From Coffea arabica (lineage: Eukaryota; Streptophyta; Magnoliopsida; Gentianales; Rubiaceae), in assembly GCF_036785885.1 (NCBI RefSeq), contig NC_092312.1, forward strand, positions 22,462,001 through 22,526,000: DNA of 64,000 nt, given 5' to 3'. The notes beneath the pieces were generated by a model. The model was not told the origin of the DNA. It worked only from the letters and a program-made list of their open reading frames with translations, and ran no database searches. Of the stretch, positions 22,869 through 35,291 are shown one piece after another. Both the position numbers and the translations under genes were made by a program. Each line of letters opens with the position of its first letter. Position 1 is the first letter of the stretch.

Positions 22869-25576
22869 TGTGGTAGATTGAGGGCGGGGACTTGGGCATA
22901 AGACGGCGGCGAGAGGGAGGCGAACGGCGAGGAAGACTGCACAGATGCAAACAGAAGTGGAGGCAGAGCAAAGGGGTTTTTGAGATTTTGGTTTAGAAAA
23001 TTAGGAGGTCACTCGTGAACCGCGAACCGGATTGACCCGTGACCCGCGATTTTTCATTTTTCCCCTTTTTTGAAAAAAAAAAAAAAATCGGTTACAATTG
23101 TAACTCCGACCTCTTAAAGTTCTTGCCTTTTACTTCCATTTCACTTGAATAAATACAGCCTTCTTTATTAATTTCTTTCCTTTCCCCTTTTAAGTCAAAA
23201 AAAATTAATTGAACAGCCGATTGCCCTTTTCATCTTCTCTTCCGCTTCTATGTTTTCCTGCCATATGTTTTGAAACTCGGAACATTAATTGAACCGATAG
23301 AGTGTTCAAGTTGAGATTTAACTGATAATTACGACAGATTTACGGTCCGATTGATCGAACCGACCGATCCGACTCGATTTTCAAAATATTGTCCTCTACT
23401 TACCTTTTTTAAGTTTGTGTTGCTGTCTATCATCTTTTTTTTTTCTCCCTCTTTTTACACGATTTAAAAGGTGTTGTAAGCTAGAATTTTTGAAGAGACA
23501 TATTTCATCTTGTTATTAAGGTAATGAATTAGTTATTTTATATTATTTTTTGCTTGAAATCAAATCTATTTGCTTTTTTATTCAAAGTCTTTTGTACAAA
23601 AATTTTTCTATCTATTTTTGAAATTCATGTTGTTTTGTTGGTTAAATTTAAGAAATTTTGTTTAATTGGATATATCAACAATTAATTAGGCCTTCATATG
23701 ACTTAATCTCTTTATTTTTTTCCCTGAATTGATAAATTAAAATTACTTGCTCTACATGTTGTTAACTAAGATTTTGTCGAAGTGTTGTTTTGAATTCTTT
23801 GGTTAAAATTCTTTTAGGTACATACTTGCTTACAACTTCCTTTTTTATATGTAGATTTGTATTCCAAATTAACTTTCTCAATATTTTATATTTCCTATCT
23901 TTAAAATTACTTGCATGTTAATTGTGTATGTCAATTAATGGTTTAAATGAGTGATCTACAATGTCTTACAATTGTATATATTTTTAGATTAATGATTTTT
24001 CATGCTTCTTTTTGTGTTACACCTTTTTGCTTATGTATGGACTGGTAATCGTACGTATCTTAACTAGCTATTGAATCCAAATATAAGAAGAGAAAGAAAG
24101 AAAATCCAAATAAACCTAAACACCGCCCCACTCCCCGTCTTCATTTTCGTATACTTCACTTTTATTTATTTCATGCATTATTAAGAGAGTTTAGATGCAT
24201 TATTTCGTATACACCCGTATTTACTTATGTTTTAAACTTGAAGAGCACATTCTTTGTTTGGTTTTTTGTGACACGAATAATTGATGATCCAATTATTCAA
24301 GTTGCCAAAGAGGGTGGTGAGAAATGAAAGTCTAAAATTGAGGAGTTGAGTGCACTTTTGATATGCTTGAATTTATTGTCTATTATATATACGAAAATAG
24401 TTTATCAATTTCAAATGCTTTGGTAGGCTTATTTGGACGAAGCTCTAGGATTCAAAGCAAAAGTAAAGGAAAGCTACTTGGAATTTAATGACAAAAATGA
24501 TGCTGAAAATAAAGATGTAATGAGTGTTTGATTTGCAAAAGCATTGGTAAGAACAGTGCTTAGTCTCTAGCTAGCTCTTTGGCCTTATGAATTTTTAGAT
24601 TTTCCTTATAGTGTCATTCTAAACTTGTGTTTGCTTTTTCAAGATGAAGAAAATTTAGCTGGTGAAGAAGTCAAGGAAGAGATTATAATTTACATTGCCT
24701 AAGAGATTATAATTTACGCTGCCTTTATTATAGTACCATTTAATTATTTTTTGACAAAATTTTAGTGTCTTAATTACCAAGCAATTATGCATTGTAATCT
24801 CCCAGAGAAGAGCGAAAAATAAGAGAGGTTATTGAGAAGTTCTATTATTAAAGGTATAGTTGTAGAATGTGTAGATTTCAACTCATTACCATATTATACA
24901 TTTCCAATTTCTTTAAAAAAAATTTTGAGAACAATGAAACTACAACTTTATTATTTACAAGTTTTCATGACAGGTACTCACTCCCCTAGCATCTCAAGAT
25001 AAAGTTTCTTTCCATGTAAGCTTAAAAATTCTTTATGTAGCTTTTTTTTTTTTTTTTTTTACTGAACTTGCAATTCAAAATTTCAAGATAAGAGAGGTTT
25101 TTTTTTTTTTTTTTTGGGTTATCTAAGTAACCTTCAATCCGAAGCCATCTCATGCTAGTGCCTAGTCAAGTATGAACACATTAGCTAAACTCCCATGAGA
25201 AAAGCTCCCTTGAGAAGAGACTATTTAAACATTTTGCCATAAAGTACAATAGATTTCGTACACATTTTTCACATCCAAATAATTTGGAGTAGTTCAGTTT
25301 CAATTCAATAACAATTCCAAGAATGAACCAGAAGCAACCTTGAACGTGGCTAGATGGTTGAAATCTAAAATTTCCAGCTACTCTGTCTTTGTTACCTAAA
25401 TGCTCTCTCTCTCTCTCCTTATGCCTGCCTGAATGTGAAATAGCGTATATATGTATACATATATCCATAGTGGTCAAGTTTCTATCTGTACAAATATTTA
25501 TGGACATATCTATTTATGCTAACAAAGAATGAGCCATGCATGTCTCCCAGATTGTTGTTGGACACTTGGGACTCGG
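22869..25576. other. Spacer between NUP62 promoter and CCD7 3' end
   Basis: Bases 22869 to about 23060 are GC-rich and hold the NUP62 5' region. From 23100 to 25100 the DNA is very AT-rich. A short open stretch near 24427-24530 (AYLDEALGFKAKVKESYLEF) may be a decayed exon, but I cannot identify it. Two T-runs lie at 25040-25060 and 25099-25115. The last 450 bases include the CCD7 3' region. Confidence 0.4.
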
Positions 25577-28500
25577 TTAATTACCAAAGCCACAATCCCC
25601 TGCAGACTCCCAAAATCCATGAAAGCCAAGAGGAAAATTTAAGTGTCTTGGAACTTCAACTCTAGCAACCAGTGCATTGGTCTTCCCGATCTGTTTGGAG
25701 TCCAAAATAACAAGATAGCACCTTTGTGTCGAAACTGCATACTGCAAAATTTTACAAACAGAAAATCCCTCAGAATTTTGAGCGGATGCAAGATCCTTGT
25801 CACAAGGTTATAATGAAACAAGTGCCTTATTCTCTTAGCTAGTGACAAGAGATATATGGTATCGTTTTTATTTCAAATCAGCTAATCCTTATGTGTTAGG
25901 CTAATAAAAATCGATATTAATTCTATTGAGAACTGTTTGCAAGAGTCGGTCTAGGGAATCTAAAACAAGAAAGAATGCGTCCAAAGTAGCATATGGGGGA
26001 TCCCACGTTCAAGATAGGTAAGAATTTGGAAAAGCACTCACTTCCACCACAAGGAGATAGCCATCATCTTCTTCTCCTCCTCCGGTTCCTTTCGGTACAA
26101 ATATTGGCTCACCAATGAATCTCCGTCTGGTTGTAGACCAAGTGGAAATGGATTTATCTCTGACATTGAGTTTCACCACAGTGTCAAAGGGAAAATGTGG
26201 TAAAGCTTGACGGGAGCCAGACGAAGTTGCTGCATACACAAATGTGTTCTTGCAGCCTGAGAAATCCTGATTAATCGCAGGAAAATCTGATGGTTTCCTC
26301 CATTCGTTCAAATCGTTTACACTACAATTTTGACAATCCCCATTTGCATCCAAACTTACTGATACCTGCATTAAAGCATTATAACTAACTAGCTTTAGCA
26401 AAATTGTTCCACCTTGATGATAATTTAATTCCCTGATGCATGGTGGAAAAAGAACTTACTGATTTACTTACATAATTAATGTTACTTAAATTTGGTATCA
26501 CTTCCCTTTCACTTTTTCAAAAGAATATATTGCGTAAGCTAGAGAGAAAGATATCAAACCTGAACAAGATGAGGCAATAATTTATCTTGATCTGCATTCA
26601 TCATGGAAGGGTCCAGTTTTCCACTTTGCCAGTCGTACCCTGGACGAAAATGGGCAAAGAATTTTAAGTTGCATCTCCTGCCACTCATATGATAAATCGA
26701 AGTAATTTTCAAACATCACTTACCAAACATCTTTTGGAAATTGAACCAACGATAGGAGCAACCACTTGCTTGAATTTGAATCTTGGAACTTCCATTCTCG
26801 TCCCTTTCTTCTTCAAAAGCATTTCCAACATGGAGCACCCACATTTGTGAAGGAGCTTCTATGGGAATTTTCCAGTCTCTCTGTCCATTTGATTCACTTG
26901 GAAATCGAGGGAGCATGTAAATGGGAGATGTGGGCTTGCTAGCATTTAGTGACAGTGCAGATATCATAGGAGATAGTCCACATACTGCTGTCATTGATCC
27001 TGAAAATTAGATGCCAAAAATGCTTGTGTGTTAGATTGATTAATTAGTGCATTGAAGTTCTTGCGAGATTCAAAACTAGATGATTGGAGAAGGGGCAATA
27101 GTATATACCAGCAACATCCAGCTTGATGCGATTGCCAAATAATATGTAATAATTATCAGTGAAGGCCCAGTCATGAATCATCAGATGGTCTGGAATGTTG
27201 AATTCTTGGCTTTGCAGCAACTTGAAATTCGAGTCGAATTCTAGAGCAAATGACAAAAACGAATGAGTTCATTGCAGCTGTTCTTGTGACTTAATTCAAT
27301 AAACTAAAAAATTGTGAATCTTTTTTTTTGTTTTTTTTTTTGGGTGGTAAGTGGGAGGTGCTGACCAACATACTCAGGTGAATTAAACATGGAGTTGGAG
27401 AAGAAAAAAAGCAAAAAACAAAAAAGGCGAAGTTGGAAATACCTTAAGATTCACAAACGTAAAAAAATGCTTATGCCCAGGATTTTTCCGTATTTTAGCT
27501 TGTTATCTACATATATATATACGATAACCATCATACTTCTCTTAGTTTCCAGTACAAACGTTGACATTGAAAAAGAAATGAATTGTCACAGAAATAAGTC
27601 TTATCCACTCTATAGTATTCTTCTTATCGTTTCATCTTGTCAAATTCAGCATACAACGACATTCAGTAGTTGAAGTGAAGTCTTGATAATTATGTACACG
27701 CCAGAGACGATAGTCCTTGTCATTCTTACTTGTGAAGTTGCAACTGCTTCTAGGTTCAATTTATCAAGAGGGAAAAGAATGTACACGCCAGGGACGATAG
27801 TCCTTGTCATTCTTACTTGTGAAGTTGCAACTTCTAGGTTCAATTTATCAAGAGGGAAAAGAAATATATGATGAAGATGAGCTCGATCGTTTTCAAAAAT
27901 AATCCACAAAAACTTGAAATTACGAATCATACAGTCATTTATATTTTCACCACTCTTTTTCTTGTTTGCTGTGTGCTTAATTTTCATTGACGTAATGAAA
28001 CTATGATAGTTTTCACGGCAATATTCATCAGAAGAAGAAAAGTTTTTACGACAAGGTGTGGAGTTATTGGTGAACATTCTGAAAACAACATACATATCAC
28101 TATCTGGTCGCTGTACCACTTCTCAGTACATACCGTAGAAGGTAAAATTACTTCGTGGGAGAAGCATGTCCTCTGCGTTGCATGACATGATGAGTAGTCT
28201 GTTCCTCCGGCCATCAATCTTGTAATGGGACAATAATCGTTTCGGCGGCATCTTGAATACTCCTGGACCAGCAGTTGATACCAAATTGGCCAAAGTCTAA
28301 TGAAGTAGGTTATTATAGTCTAATACTAGCTAGTTTTGATTCCAAAATAGAGAAGGAAAGAAAAGAGAAGGCTAATGAGGAGATTGATTAATGTTGTTGG
28401 ATAAAGTTGCTTGTTGTGTAGCTCTAGGTGCTTACCATATAGTATAGGTTTCAAGATTTCTGCAGCTACATCCCAAACGTCCACCTTTGGTGTTGCGTCT

Positions 28501-29198
28501 TCATCTTGCAGCAATTTGTGGCGGCCATTAATTATGTCAAATCTCCCAAGAGTATCAAGCGTAGTAGATTCAATCTCATAAGGATCGCCACCTTCCCACA
28601 AACAAAACAGTCTTCCAGCCCATCTCAGCACACTTGTATTGGCGACATTTTTCATTACCTTGGTATTTCCAACCATGTTCCCACCTTTCAAGACCGAAAA
28701 CGGACCACGATGAGTGAATCGCCACTGGCCGGTGATGCGGTCGCACTCCTCCACCTGAGCCTCGGTCTGGATGTACCTAGCCATGAACTCCACCACTCCT
28801 CTAGCCCCATCAATCTTAAACGTTCTGAGGTAGCCGTGACCGTCCAGAGGGTGCACCGTGGAGCCGTGATCATCGGTGAAGAGCCCCGGTCCGGTCAGAT
28901 AATACGTTCCTAAAGGGAAGTCTTGTGGGATTTTGCCGTCAACAATGCGAAGGGTGATGGGCTCAGCTGTTTCTGAGCGTTGTGAAACAAAGAGGAATTG
29001 GTAGTCCCAGAAGGCAGCCACTTTGTCATCTACCAGTTGAGGATGATGATCAGGAGGAGCTGATGAAACTTCTGGACTCGGTGCAGTGATTGAGATGGCT
29101 TGCGGAACATTACTCGGCAATGAAATATTGGAAATTGGAGGTAGCTTTGCTGGTGAAATGAACTTTGGTGGGATGATATTCTGAGCCTTGGCCTGCAT
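25577..29198 (-). CDS. CCD7: Carotenoid cleavage dioxygenase 7 (MAX3), 7 exons, 622 aa
   Basis: Exons on the minus strand: 29198-28436, 28262-28134, 27240-27109, 26999-26724, 26639-26560, 26365-26042 and 25741-25577, all in phase. CCD7 acts in plastids, cleaving 9-cis-beta-carotene at the 9',10' bond to give 9-cis-beta-apo-10'-carotenal, the substrate CCD8 turns into carlactone in strigolactone synthesis. The sequence shows the CCD7-type blocks: FLFVSQRSET, YYLTGPGLFTDDHGSTVHPL, GHGYLRTFKIDG, THRGPFSVLKGG, KNVANTSVL. The four likely iron ligands are present: His267 (SHYKIDG), His320 (MIHDWAF), His398 (VLHVGNAF) and His609 (GFHGFW). The N-terminal 40-60 residues look like a transit peptide. 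An in-frame ATG exists at 29261, but the TATATA motif overlapping it favours 29198 as the start. Length matches the family. Intron 2 holds a tandem duplication. Confidence 0.95.
27692..27862. repeat. Tandem duplication in CCD7 intron 2
   Basis: Two direct copies, 27692-27778 (87 bp) and 27779-27862 (84 bp), each starting ATGTACACGCCAG and ending in GAGGGAAAAGAA. They differ by one substitution and a 3-bp deletion by eye, so the duplication is recent. It lies wholly within the intron. Confidence 0.85.
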
Positions 29199-29261
29199 TT
29201 TGGCTTCGCTTGAAGAAGGGTGGCAGTTTATGAAGAAGAAGCCGCGATGCTCTGGATGCAT

Positions 29262-29272
29262 ATATACACTAC
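29262..29272 (-). promoter_or_regulatory. Candidate CCD7 TATA box
   Basis: On the minus strand the sequence reads GTGTATATATG just upstream of 29261. A transcription start 25-35 bases downstream would fall near 29235, leaving a short leader before the ATG at 29198. The placement is inference from spacing only. Confidence 0.35.
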
Positions 29273-30065
29273 AGGAAAAAAAAATTTTTTTTTTTTTTGT
29301 CATGGGTGCAAATTGACGAATTTGTCCTACAACAAAACTAATTCAAAATCCTGGCAATTAATTTTTACAAATACGGCTAACATAAGTATAATTAATTTTA
29401 GTATGCTATCAAAAGTGACAGGGCCTCACCACACCACATAGAATGATAGAAATGTATGCCAAGGCATTTTCTCGACTTTTATCTCTCACTGAAAATAATA
29501 ATTTAAATTTTTTAAATACTTAACAATATTTAATTTACTCTAAGGATCAATATTTAAAATGACACTTAGGGACTCACGGCAAAAGACCATTCTGTAAAAA
29601 TTTTGAGGATTTCTTGGACAATTTAGAGTCTAAAAATAAGTTTACGTGTCTTCCAATAAGAAATTGCTGCGTGCTTTCTTAATTTGTGTGCCCTTTAGAT
29701 GTGCATGGTGGGACTATATATGTTACCATATTGAAATTACATTGATTACGTCAATCATGTGTTGGGCCATTGGTGTTTCGTATTAGTCTAATTGTTAGAA
29801 GACAAAAGTTGCATTTGCATTTGCACATCAGAAAGGCATTCTCAAGTGTTGGGAAATATGCCGCCTCACTTGCAAACACTCCAACAAAAGATTATGAGAT
29901 GTAAGCCATCAATACTGCCAAGTTGTAGAATTATTGGCCATTTGATATTCCGAAAAGCATAAGAACAAAATGGACGAACTAAAAGTAGGGAAAATATTTT
30001 TGGGGATTCGTTCTCCGTGAACACACAACAAAAGTTGTTTTAGTTGCAGTTTCCAGACGCTAACA

Positions 30066-30331
30066 CCCTATTTGATAATCCAATTCAGTACTTAAATTTT
30101 ATATGTTCAGATGCATTTGATAATCAAAAATTGAGCATCTGAATTAATTAAGTGACACTGAATTTTCTAGGCAAAACTTGTTCTAAAAAATAAACGATAA
30201 GCTATTCACTTAGTATTTGATGTGATATACGCTCAAATGTATTTGATTTAATATTTAACGATTCAAATAACTTAATGGATTCGGATTTCAGATTTCTGTT
30301 TTTAAATTTCAATTTTATCAAATGCACCCTA
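30066..30331. repeat. AT-rich dispersed repeat, copy A (MITE-like)
   Basis: The left end CCCTATTTGATAATCCAATT and the right end, read on the minus strand, GGGTGCATTTGATAAAATTG share the TTTGATAA core in inverted orientation. Related segments lie at 39131-39568 and 56296-56552, all containing tracts such as ACTTAATTAATTCA, GATAAGCTATTCACTTA and TTATCAAAT. The target duplication is not clear. Confidence 0.45.
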
Positions 30332-30476
30332 AATATGCTTATGTCTGATCATATTTGTTTGCTTAGTGATTTTTCATAAATATTTCTATTCTTCTATGGT
30401 GTGGAGTTTTCTTACATGCCATGCGATATTTGTTTCTTTATAGCAAATCTAAAATGGGTTAAATCATCTTTTGCAG

Positions 30477-30484
<8 letters not shown>

Positions 30485-30511
<27 letters not shown>
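30485..30511. repeat. TA microsatellite
   Basis: An uninterrupted alternating TA run in the spacer upstream of CCD7. Confidence 0.9.
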
Positions 30512-30518
<7 letters not shown>

Positions 30519-31606
30519 GAATAAGATTATTATTATTATCATATGTGAAAATTAATTAAAACAGACGTACACTTGTAGCAAACTTATGAATCAAATGTCT
30601 TGGACTTTGGTGGCACTAAGCGGGAGATGGCCAGCAAAACCAAAGCTCTTGCTAACTTTATCATCATCACTTTGTTGAATGGCTCTCCTCCAATCAAAAA
30701 TTTTCAAATTCCATGACACATGAACGCTTGTGTGACCATACAAATAGGTTTGCGGTATATTAATAAATCAACTAAATTAGTGGCACTAGTAAATCATCAT
30801 TATTTTAGGTCTGATGCCTCCAGTGTTGTTGGTTTGATGCCAGGGGCATACAGACAAGAAGGGTCCACGTTCCCTACCTCGGCCGTTTAATGAGGGAATC
30901 TTGATGATTTCATTTTCAACTCTTTCATAATTGATGCATTAGGAGTAACAGGAAAAAGCAGCCAAATGTGCGGGAGTTTCCAATTTGGGGTTATTTTGAC
31001 CGCAGCCCAATCAGGGTTGTTCCCATTGTGTGGATCTCTAGCTAATGGTAGGACCAAAAGTTCAAGCTCTGAGAATCACCAAATAGGGAACAGACGATAT
31101 TATGGTGTGCCAAAGTGCTAGAACTATAATAAACTTGCTGATTATGTGAAGCTAATGACCAACTAGTGTTAATCAGTAGTAATCTCGCTGAATCTTCTCG
31201 AATGACGTGATTATGACTTCTTGAGATTGTGTTTCATTGGTTAAGTAAATTGAGAAGCGGCAGTGCTATGTGCTAGCCACTTACTTAGTTTGAGGATGTG
31301 GCATAAGAGCGTACGGTTGTAAATCTAATCAAATAACTTGGTATTTGATTTGAACTCATCTCGAATCAGACTCGTTCAAGTTTGTTTGTTTAAGAATTAA
31401 TCCAAACCCGAACATGATTTTAAACTCGAAAATATTAACTAACCAATCACAATCTATATGTTATTTAGTTCGATATATTCAGAAACAGAGAAGGCAAAGT
31501 AAATTTCATAAAAATATACATAGTTTGCTTCTTTAACTCTACTTCTTTCCTTCCTTCCTGGACATTGCTTATCTTATAAAATAGCAAATATATAATACTC
31601 TTATCT

Positions 31607-31663
31607 CTTGAATGGTCATTATTGATTTTAATTGCATCCCTAATTCATCATAATAGATTTCTT
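31607..31663. repeat. 57-bp repeat, left copy flanking a LINE tail
   Basis: This segment starts CTTGAATGGTCATTATTGAT and ends AATAGATTTCTT. It is matched in the same orientation by 31889-31945 with the same length and roughly ten differences by eye. Confidence 0.7.
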
Positions 31664-31888
31664 TTTTTTTTTTATAGAAAAGTGTAAAATTTTATTAAGA
31701 TGGAATAAGGTCCGCCTGAAGTGCGGATAATACAAAAGACGAAGGTGAATGTTTCCACAAATAGTCATCCATGGCAGTACAAGCATTACTAGCAAAGCTA
31801 TGAGCTGCACCGTTCAAAGAACGCAGTATCCATATGGCTTCCCACTTGGAGAAATTTTGTAGAAGTTGCAAGACATCATAATAAAATT
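31664..31888 (-). mobile_element. 5'-truncated LINE tail with RNase H-like fragment
   Basis: On the minus strand the segment encodes the last part of a plant reverse-transcriptase-like RNase H (RVT_3) domain: SKWEAIWILRSLNGAAHSFAS, where the NGAAHSxA stretch is typical, followed by DDYLWKHSPSSF and ADLIPS, then a stop. An untranslated tail and an A-run (the T-run on the plus strand at 31661-31673) follow directly. A 3' end with poly(A), 5' truncation and flanking direct repeats are the marks of target-primed reverse transcription. The first codons of the open frame (MAIQE) come from the flank, not the element. Confidence 0.7.
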
Positions 31889-31945
31889 CTTGAATAGCCA
31901 TAATTGACTTTAATCACATCCATAGTTCATCGTAATAGATTTCTT
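31889..31945. repeat. 57-bp repeat, right copy flanking a LINE tail
   Basis: This copy starts CTTGAATAGCCATAATTGAC and ends AATAGATTTCTT. It is either an unusually long, aged target duplication or an older tandem duplication into which the LINE inserted. Confidence 0.7.
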
Positions 31946-32815
31946 GAATATCATAGAGCAAAAATTTAGGGAAAAAGAGTAACAAATTTGGTGAAAATAT
32001 CTATATAATATAACATGAAATTTCAAGCCAAGCCATGTTTTGATTGTAGTTGTATGTGCTTGAGTTCGATACTTTAACAAGCCGAGCCAAGTTTTTCTTG
32101 AACATACATCTAAAATTTCAAACCAAACTTGATCAATTTCTTTCAAAAAATTATTAAACACAATCCAAGTTCTAACATTCCTTTTAATCTTCAAACCAAT
32201 CCTAAACATACATTTGTCAGACTCGTTAAGGTTTGTTTTTAGCCCCTACGGTAGGGTATCTTATTATTAACCATGCTTTTAGGATTTACAATTTTAGCTA
32301 AAATTCCGCAATCTGGTTATCTTTTGCAAAAATCAACTATTGATCATCTTCAAAAGCTCTCACATGATTTAGCTTTTCTTTGGGGAAGTTTCTTCTGTTA
32401 GATTTTTAATTCTTTGCTTGTGAAATGACATTGCATATGTGAATAAAAATTATTATGATGAATCCAAGCCAATTTATAAATATCTTTACACTGTTAATAT
32501 AAAAAGATAGCTACTTTCAAGTAATCAATAATTTTGAATAGTTATGGCTTTAAAGCTAGCAATGACGGAGCCAAAACTTATAGAGAGGTTGGTGGCGTCT
32601 GAGTAAGTTCAAACTATTATTATGGATAGGAAATTAGACTTAGACAATGTATACATTATGTTTTTAGCTTCAAACTGTCTACAATTATTTCTCATTCAAG
32701 TGGTATGTAATTTCGATTCTAATAGGTCCAAAACACTGTACCTTAGAAAATATATGTGGTTGTTTGTTTTGCCCGCAACGGGCAAATGGGCAAATGTCAA
32801 TGGAGAATTCAAGGG
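31946..32815. other. Gene-free spacer left of the LTR element
   Basis: AT-rich sequence with no supported gene. The 65-codon frame near 32622 has no recognisable features. Bases 32816-32820 (GTGAA) are the target duplication of the LTR element. Confidence 0.4.
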
Positions 32816-32820
32816 GTGAA

Positions 32821-34106
32821 TGATAGGGTATAATTTGTTAAGTAAATTTATTATTGTTTTCCCCTTCTATCCCTGACAAATATTGTGTTAATTGCTGATA
32901 TTTACTCATATTTGGTATTTGGAATCAATTTCAGGAGTGAAACAGAAAATTACCAAAAAGGAGGGACTTGTATGGAAAAATGCAGACTTCTAAGGACTTC
33001 AACCTTTAGGTCCTTGAATTGGTGGGGACCACAAGCTAGTGCAAGGCATTTAGTCATTTGGGCTTTTCAAAGAAAGCAACGTAGAGAGACTTGGAACAAC
33101 AAGTACTTTGGAGGTTTTGTCCACATGTGCGGGGACCACGGATAAGAAGCATGAGTCATTTGGACTCTAGGAAAAGAAACGTACAAGACTTTGAATTTGG
33201 TGTGGGGACCACTAGAGATAGCATTAGACTTCCTTTTGACTTTAAAAAGGGAAAAACGTACGAGATGTTTATCAATCAATCACTAGTTTTAGGCTTTTAG
33301 TTTTCTTTTCTTAGCTCTTTCGCATGGTTGTTCTCCATTAATGGAGGACTAACCTCTCAATTCTAGTCAAGGGGACAACTGAAAACTTGGTTCAACAATT
33401 ACTGTGAGATCGAATTTATTTTAATTGTTTTCTCCATTTATTGGTATTCATATGTTTCCTGCTTTTAACTGTTATAGCTCTTGTGTATGATTGATTAGTG
33501 CGTAATAATTAATTATTCATATAGGCTATTTTGCTAAATAGAGGTAATTGAATCCGTAATTGTTCGTTATCTCTATCTTAGTAGCAACTGGCGTAATTGG
33601 GTTTATGTCAGGGGAGCATACGATCTAGCTTAAACAAACCCTCGTAGCGTGTTTATTAGTTAGGATTGGGTCTTTCTAATTATTAATGCAATCTAGAAAT
33701 TAAATCCTACGGTCGTACCTAGGGTTGTTTTTGGGTTAGAGAAATAGTTAACGGTCGTACCTTAACTATCGAGAAATTAACGAAAGGTTGATTGTTTATC
33801 GCGTGCATGACAACTATAACTAATCTATTAATAAATGTGGAATTATCTGTGAATCAATGATCAGTGCCTGAACCATTTCTGAAGTGTACTCTTGGCTAGA
33901 GTTTTCCCTTAATTATTTTTCTTAATCAATTATTTTCTGCAGTTAATTTATTTAGTTAGCATTTAATCCAAAACCCCCCATACCTTGGACTCTAGAAGAA
34001 ACGAATTATCCCCAATCCCTGTGGATTCGACCCTACTCACCGCTATATACAAAATCTGTATTTTTCTCGAGTAGGTATTTATTATTCACAGGTTCGGCAC
34101 CTGTCA
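32821..34106 (+). repeat. 5' LTR
   Basis: 1286 bp, TG...CA ends. Open frames inside it recur in the 3' LTR and are not genes. Confidence 0.93.
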
Positions 34107-34111
34107 ATTTT

Positions 34112-34129
34112 TGGCGCCGTTGCCGGGGA
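34112..34129 (+). promoter_or_regulatory. Primer-binding site, tRNA-Asp type
   Basis: TGGCGCCGTTGCCGGGGA is complementary to the 3' end of plant tRNA-Asp including its CCA tail. It lies six bases inside the 5' LTR and would prime minus-strand DNA synthesis. Several Athila-like elements use this primer. Confidence 0.85.
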
Positions 34130-34221
34130 CTGGTGCCAGATTAATTTGTTTCTTTTTTGAGTTCATCTTGTTTTTATTTTTATTTATTTATTTTTCTCTT
34201 ATTTTTTTTATTATATAGTTT

Positions 34222-35280
34222 ATGGCTTCTAACACTCCGTATTTTGGTGATATACTGGATTTTGTTTTCGGGGAAGGCAATGAGATTGATTGTTTTTCTA
34301 AGTTTGCATATTTAGAGGCAATAAACTCTATTAAAAAAAGAATGGATGCTGCAACCTGTGAAATTTGTTATGCCAGGGATCATTCAACCGGTATGTGCCC
34401 CGAATATCAAGATGATCTGAGTGTCCCATTCAATAATTATGGAGATTTTTCACCATGGTCTCAAACGTGGTATAACCCTAATCCAAACGGGTATGATCAA
34501 GGATGGTGGGATAACTCCAGTTATAATTATACAACAGGGCCAATGAATTTTCAGCAGTATGAGTCTCAAGAACCGTCATCCATGTCAGGTATGTCTCTTG
34601 AAGAAATAGTTGAATTAATAACTATTAACACATATCAAATTCAACAGGAGGTACACCAACTTCAACAGGAGACACAAAAGATGAGTGAAGAGATGAAAGA
34701 AGGAAGGCGTGAATGGGCATCTAAAATGAGCAAATTGATTTCTCCAGTTTATGAAGAATTGCCCTCACCGACTATTATCGACCATGAGGAAGATGAGAGT
34801 GCAATTATTCTGACAAATGACATGGTATTGCAAGGGTCTCAAGAAAAAGAATCTAAAGATGCAGTTGAAAAGAAAGTTGAAGCGCAAGAATTGAGACCCC
34901 AACATCAAATGGTTCAAGTGAATGAATCCAGTGAACAATCTCCAAATGCGGTGACATCTCCTCCATTCCTTGATCAATATTTTCCTGACTCTTATTCTTT
35001 AATTCCTGTTAGTGAGATTGATTTTATTATACCAGACGATTTTGAATTTCATGCCAGGAATAAATTAAGAGTCATGATGGCAAAATATCTCGAACCAATA
35101 AGTGCTCTTGATGGAGGAGTGAGTGAAGATTTAAGATCATCACTTGTTTGTTTGGTGCCATTTACTAGTCCATGGAAGCCCGTAGCTCGTGTGCCCAAGA
35201 ATTACTCTATTTACGAGGGCTATCAGGATTACATAGAAGATGAAGCACTGAAACGAGCCACAAGATTTTATCCTCCATGA
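34222..35280 (+). CDS. gag-like ORF of the LTR element, 352 aa
   Basis: The ORF is intact from the ATG at 34222 to the TGA at 35278-35280. Near the start is a zinc knuckle of the form C-x2-C-x4-H-x4-C (Cys46, Cys49, His54, Cys59; CEICYARDHSTGMC) as found at the end of Athila-type Gag. The large capsid domain that should precede it is missing; only about 45 residues come before the knuckle. A Gln/Tyr/Trp/Asn-rich stretch follows (FSPWSQTWYNPNPNGYDQGW), then a probable coiled coil at about 125-165 (VELITINTYQIQQEVHQLQQ), an acidic linker and a C-terminal portion ending KRATRFYPP. No protease or polymerase motif is present. The intact frame over 1 kb suggests recent insertion or selection; which of these cannot be told here. 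Confidence 0.8.
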   Translation: MASNTPYFGDILDFVFGEGNEIDCFSKFAYLEAINSIKKRMDAATCEICYARDHSTGMCPEYQDDLSVPFNNYGDFSPWSQTWYNPNPNGYDQGWWDNSSYNYTTGPMNFQQYESQEPSSMSGMSLEEIVELITINTYQIQQEVHQLQQETQKMSEEMKEGRREWASKMSKLISPVYEELPSPTIIDHEEDESAIILTNDMVLQGSQEKESKDAVEKKVEAQELRPQHQMVQVNESSEQSPNAVTSPPFLDQYFPDSYSLIPVSEIDFIIPDDFEFHARNKLRVMMAKYLEPISALDGGVSEDLRSSLVCLVPFTSPWKPVARVPKNYSIYEGYQDYIEDEALKRATRFYPP

Positions 35281-35291
35281 ATACACATGAA

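Larger units (their letters stand above)
29273..31606. other. CCD7 upstream region, no gene
   Basis: The segment is AT-rich. It contains an AT-rich dispersed repeat at 30066-30331 and a TA microsatellite at about 30485-30511. No coding sequence is supported. Confidence 0.4.

Noticed and set aside
32885-33300. Open frames within the 5' LTR, repeated at 37182-37597
   Set aside because: They are duplicated because they lie in LTRs; there is no recognisable protein and they overlap on both strands.
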